DNA from: Tautonia rosea
GTDB taxonomy: Bacteria; Planctomycetota; Planctomycetia; Isosphaerales; Isosphaeraceae
Direction: 5' to 3'
Assembly (NCBI RefSeq): GCF_012958305.1
Contig: NZ_JABBYO010000009.1
Coordinates: 1 to 64,000, forward strand
DNA: 64,000 nucleotides
The notes under the pieces are model-generated. The model searched no databases. It saw only the letters and a list, made by a program, of their open reading frames with translations, and was not told where the DNA came from. Shown here piece by piece: positions 61,964-64,000 of the stretch. The number at the start of each line of letters is the position of its first letter. The first letter of the stretch is position 1. A program made the translations under genes and the position numbers.

Positions 61964-63157
61964 GTGCTGCAACCGCCTCTTGCCCGTCGGATTGCCACCG
62001 CTCCAGCCCGTCCCTGGCCTGATCTGCCGGTGCCGGTCGCCCTGGTGATTACCGAACTGGACATTGGCGGTGCGGAACGTGCCCTCGTGGCTCTGGCAAC
62101 CGGGCTCGATCGCCGCCGATGGTCTCCTTCCGTCATCGCCCTTGGGCCGGAAGGTCCACTCGCCCCGTTGCTTCGATCGGCCGAGATTCCGGTAACGTGC
62201 CTCGACGTGAACCCTCGGCAACCGATTCTTGCGGTCGCCCGACTCGCCCGAGCCCTGCGAGCCGCACGGCCCCTCCTGGTGCAAAGCTTCCTCTTTCACG
62301 CAAACTTTTCCAGCCGACTGGCCGCCCCGATCGCCGGTTGTCCCTGGGTAATCGGTGGCCTCCGAGTGGCCGAACATCGCCAGAAGTGGCACCAGACCCT
62401 CGATCGCCTCACTTCAAGGCTCGGCACCGGATCGGTCTGTGTCTCGGAGGGAGTCCGACGCTTCAGTATCGCCTCCGGAAGGCTCAACCCCGACCGCCTT
62501 GTCGTTATCCCGAACGGGATCGACCCCGCGCCGATCGACGAGGCCATTCCCGTGGATCGATCGACCCTCGGGGTACCGGATGGAGCCATGCTCGCCCTCT
62601 TCGTCGGGCGGCTCGATGCGCAAAAAGACGTGCCAACGCTGCTCGATGCAGCCAATCGGGTCATTCAGCAATGTCCCGACTGGCACCTGGCGATCGTCGG
62701 TGATGGCCCGGATCGAGACACCTTGATTCGATCGGATGCGGCGGCTTGCATTCCGGGCGATCGCCTTCACTGGCTCGGTCGTCGATCCGACGTGCCCGGC
62801 CTGCTCAAGACCGCCGATCTGCTCGTCTTACCCTCGCGATGGGAGGGGATGCCGAACGTCGTTCTTGAGGCCATGACCGCCCGAAGGGCGGTGGTCGCCA
62901 CCGCGGTCGAGGGGACCGAAGATCTCGTCGTGGCCGGGCAAACCGGCTGGCTCGTTCCTCCGAGAGAACCCGAGGCGCTGGCGAAGGCCCTCCTTGACGC
63001 AGCCTCCGATCGGCAACGCCTGAACCAGTTCGGCCAGGAGGGCCGCGATCGGATCGAGCGTCACTTCTCAATTCGACGGGTGATTCGAGCCTACAGTGAC
63101 CTCTGGGCCGCAATCCTCGGACTGAAGGCTTCGGAGCCCAAAGCACTCTCGTGCTGA
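61964..63157 (+). CDS. GT4-type glycosyltransferase
   Basis: 397 residues from a GTG at 61964, with no strong ribosome site visible, so the start is uncertain. GT-B fold features: VALVITELDIGGAERALVAL near residue 25, a mid-domain AEHRQKWHQ, VVIPNGIDP near 185, MLALFVGRLDAQKDVPTLLD near 210, and the donor-binding SRWEGMPNVVLEAMTARR near 290. It transfers a sugar from an activated donor to a surface glycan or lipid. It stands alone here. Confidence 0.9.
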   Translation: MLQPPLARRIATAPARPWPDLPVPVALVITELDIGGAERALVALATGLDRRRWSPSVIALGPEGPLAPLLRSAEIPVTCLDVNPRQPILAVARLARALRAARPLLVQSFLFHANFSSRLAAPIAGCPWVIGGLRVAEHRQKWHQTLDRLTSRLGTGSVCVSEGVRRFSIASGRLNPDRLVVIPNGIDPAPIDEAIPVDRSTLGVPDGAMLALFVGRLDAQKDVPTLLDAANRVIQQCPDWHLAIVGDGPDRDTLIRSDAAACIPGDRLHWLGRRSDVPGLLKTADLLVLPSRWEGMPNVVLEAMTARRAVVATAVEGTEDLVVAGQTGWLVPPREPEALAKALLDAASDRQRLNQFGQEGRDRIERHFSIRRVIRAYSDLWAAILGLKASEPKALSC

Positions 63158-63181
63158 AGGATCGAACGACAAACCGCGTCG

Positions 63182-63210
63182 TTGCGACGGTTCCGTGATC
63201 GTGCTAAGGT
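63182..63210 (+). promoter_or_regulatory. Sigma70-like promoter for the second MscS gene
   Basis: TTGCGA (63182-63187), 17-nt spacer, TAAGGT (63205-63210), 37 nt before the start at 63248. Confidence 0.4.
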
Positions 63211-63247
63211 CGCTCCGAACCGATCCGAAGCAATCGAGGAGGTGAGC

Positions 63248-64000
63248 ATGGCAGAAACCTGGGATCAAATCCGGCTCATTCTGGACGATCGAACACTGCT
63301 AGGTATCTCGTTAGGATCATGGACTGTCTTTCTGGGGTTGCTCGTCGGACTCGCGTTTGCGTTTCGGGTCCTCCTCGCCGTGGCCAAGAGCCGATCTCGT
63401 CGGCTGGCCGATCGCTCCGAGCTTCCGCTGCACGATTACCTCTGCCAGATACTCGACCACACCTGGTCGATCAGCATCGTGGCCCTGTCCGCCTATCTCG
63501 CGCAAACACTCGTTGATTTTCGAGGATCGATTGATCCCACCGCGGCCGCCGTGGGGAACACCATCCGCGCCCTCTCGTTAATTGTCCTGTTCCTCCAGGT
63601 TGGCCGATGGGGGATGGGTCTGATTGATGAGGGTCTTACGCACGGCTTTCGGTTCGCCAACTTCAGTGAATCGGCGGCAAGAACGGCACATGGCGTTGTC
63701 CGGTTCTTCGCCCTGGCCGGCTTGTGGGGAATCATCCTGATCCTGATCCTCGGCAGCTTCGGGGTCGAGATCACTCCGCTCCTGGCCGGCCTGGGAGTCG
63801 GTGGAATCGCGGTCGCATTCGCCTTGCAGCAAATCCTCGGAGACATTTTCTGCTCGGTCGCCATCGTGCTGGACAAGCCATTCGAGGTCGGCGACTTCAT
63901 CATCACAGGCGATCATATGGGCGTGGTCGAATTCATCGGTGTCAAGACGACCCGCGTCCGGAGCCTTGGCGGAGAGCAAATCGTCTTCCCGAATTCGGAT
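63248..64000 (+). CDS. MscS family mechanosensitive channel, 5' part
   Basis: At least 251 codons; the gene runs off the right edge. GGAGG precedes the ATG by 5 nt. Four hydrophobic segments are visible (about residues 21-45, 80-95, 110-125, 155-175), then the pore-lining TM3 and beta domain: LLAGLGVGGIAVAFALQQIL, GDIFCSVAIVLDKPFEVGDF, GVVEFIGVKTTRVRSLGGEQ, IVFPNSD at the edge. It is a shorter type than the MscS gene at 57992, with no periplasmic domain. Role: osmotic release valve. Confidence 0.9.
   Translation, partial: MAETWDQIRLILDDRTLLGISLGSWTVFLGLLVGLAFAFRVLLAVAKSRSRRLADRSELPLHDYLCQILDHTWSISIVALSAYLAQTLVDFRGSIDPTAAAVGNTIRALSLIVLFLQVGRWGMGLIDEGLTHGFRFANFSESAARTAHGVVRFFALAGLWGIILILILGSFGVEITPLLAGLGVGGIAVAFALQQILGDIFCSVAIVLDKPFEVGDFIITGDHMGVVEFIGVKTTRVRSLGGEQIVFPNSD

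Noticed and set aside
61506..62048. 180-codon plus-strand frame
   Set aside because: No protein-like composition or ribosome site; overlaps the start of the glycosyltransferase in another frame.

Overview
The window is a GC-rich bacterial chromosome segment, almost certainly from a planctomycete and plausibly from the Isosphaeraceae-like high-GC group. The evidence is a DUF1549/DUF1553 plus DUF1501 operon, a PEP-CTERM protein, a giant protein with the planctomycete extracellular N-terminus (LESLEVRTLLS), an ECF sigma factor coupled to a WD40 serine/threonine kinase, a VPVT-repeat cell-envelope protein, and several sulfatase, SASA and BNR hydrolases. No phage, transposase or CRISPR array is visible. 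About 42 protein genes, one tRNA gene and several intrinsic terminators are supported.

Layout. 1-6102 (minus): an ABC exporter pair followed by a secreted double alpha/beta-hydrolase, a small conserved protein and a VPVT-repeat envelope protein. 6484-11232 (plus): a second double alpha/beta-hydrolase, overlapping a ceramidase-like protein, then a PEP-CTERM protein. 12440-17776 (plus): a cysteine-less redoxin, a DUF1549/1553 cytochrome-like protein, a DUF1501 Tat protein and a secreted WD40 protein. 17866-33343 is a central-metabolism block: archaeal-type AdoMet synthetase, PEP synthase, two small conserved proteins, a CBS protein, malic enzyme, HMG-CoA reductase, a three-gene 2-oxoacid:ferredoxin oxidoreductase (gamma-delta, alpha, beta, all in ATGA overlap), a Glu/Leu/Phe/Val dehydrogenase and an ADP-forming acyl-CoA synthetase. 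The last five genes spell out amino acid -> 2-oxoacid -> acyl-CoA + reduced ferredoxin -> acid + ATP, the scheme known from peptide-fermenting archaea. 33456-42606: a zinc-ribbon/L12-domain/esterase fusion, a nitrilase, a sulfatase, a divergent pair (ornithine-cyclodeaminase family and enolase superfamily) that fits 3-hydroxyproline breakdown, and a large SASA esterase. 43088-53036: kinase plus ECF sigma, divergent from a 1901-residue calcium-binding-repeat surface protein. 53454-64000: tRNA-Arg, an M14 peptidase, two stand-alone response regulators, an MscS channel, a small protein, a BNR/sialidase-like protein, a glycosyltransferase and the start of a second MscS channel.

The most unusual signals are three short regions, each with a sigma70-like promoter, roughly 80-90 nt of structured RNA and a strong intrinsic terminator, placed before a gene in the metabolic block (22201-22315 minus, 22443-22558 plus, 26621-26743 plus). 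They look like unannotated small RNAs or attenuator/riboswitch leaders. Next are the archaeal-like fermentation cassette and the giant protein, whose central region resembles in layout the calcium-binding and Ser/Thr-rich pore region of binary-toxin B components. Promoter calls and functions are read by eye; no database search was run.
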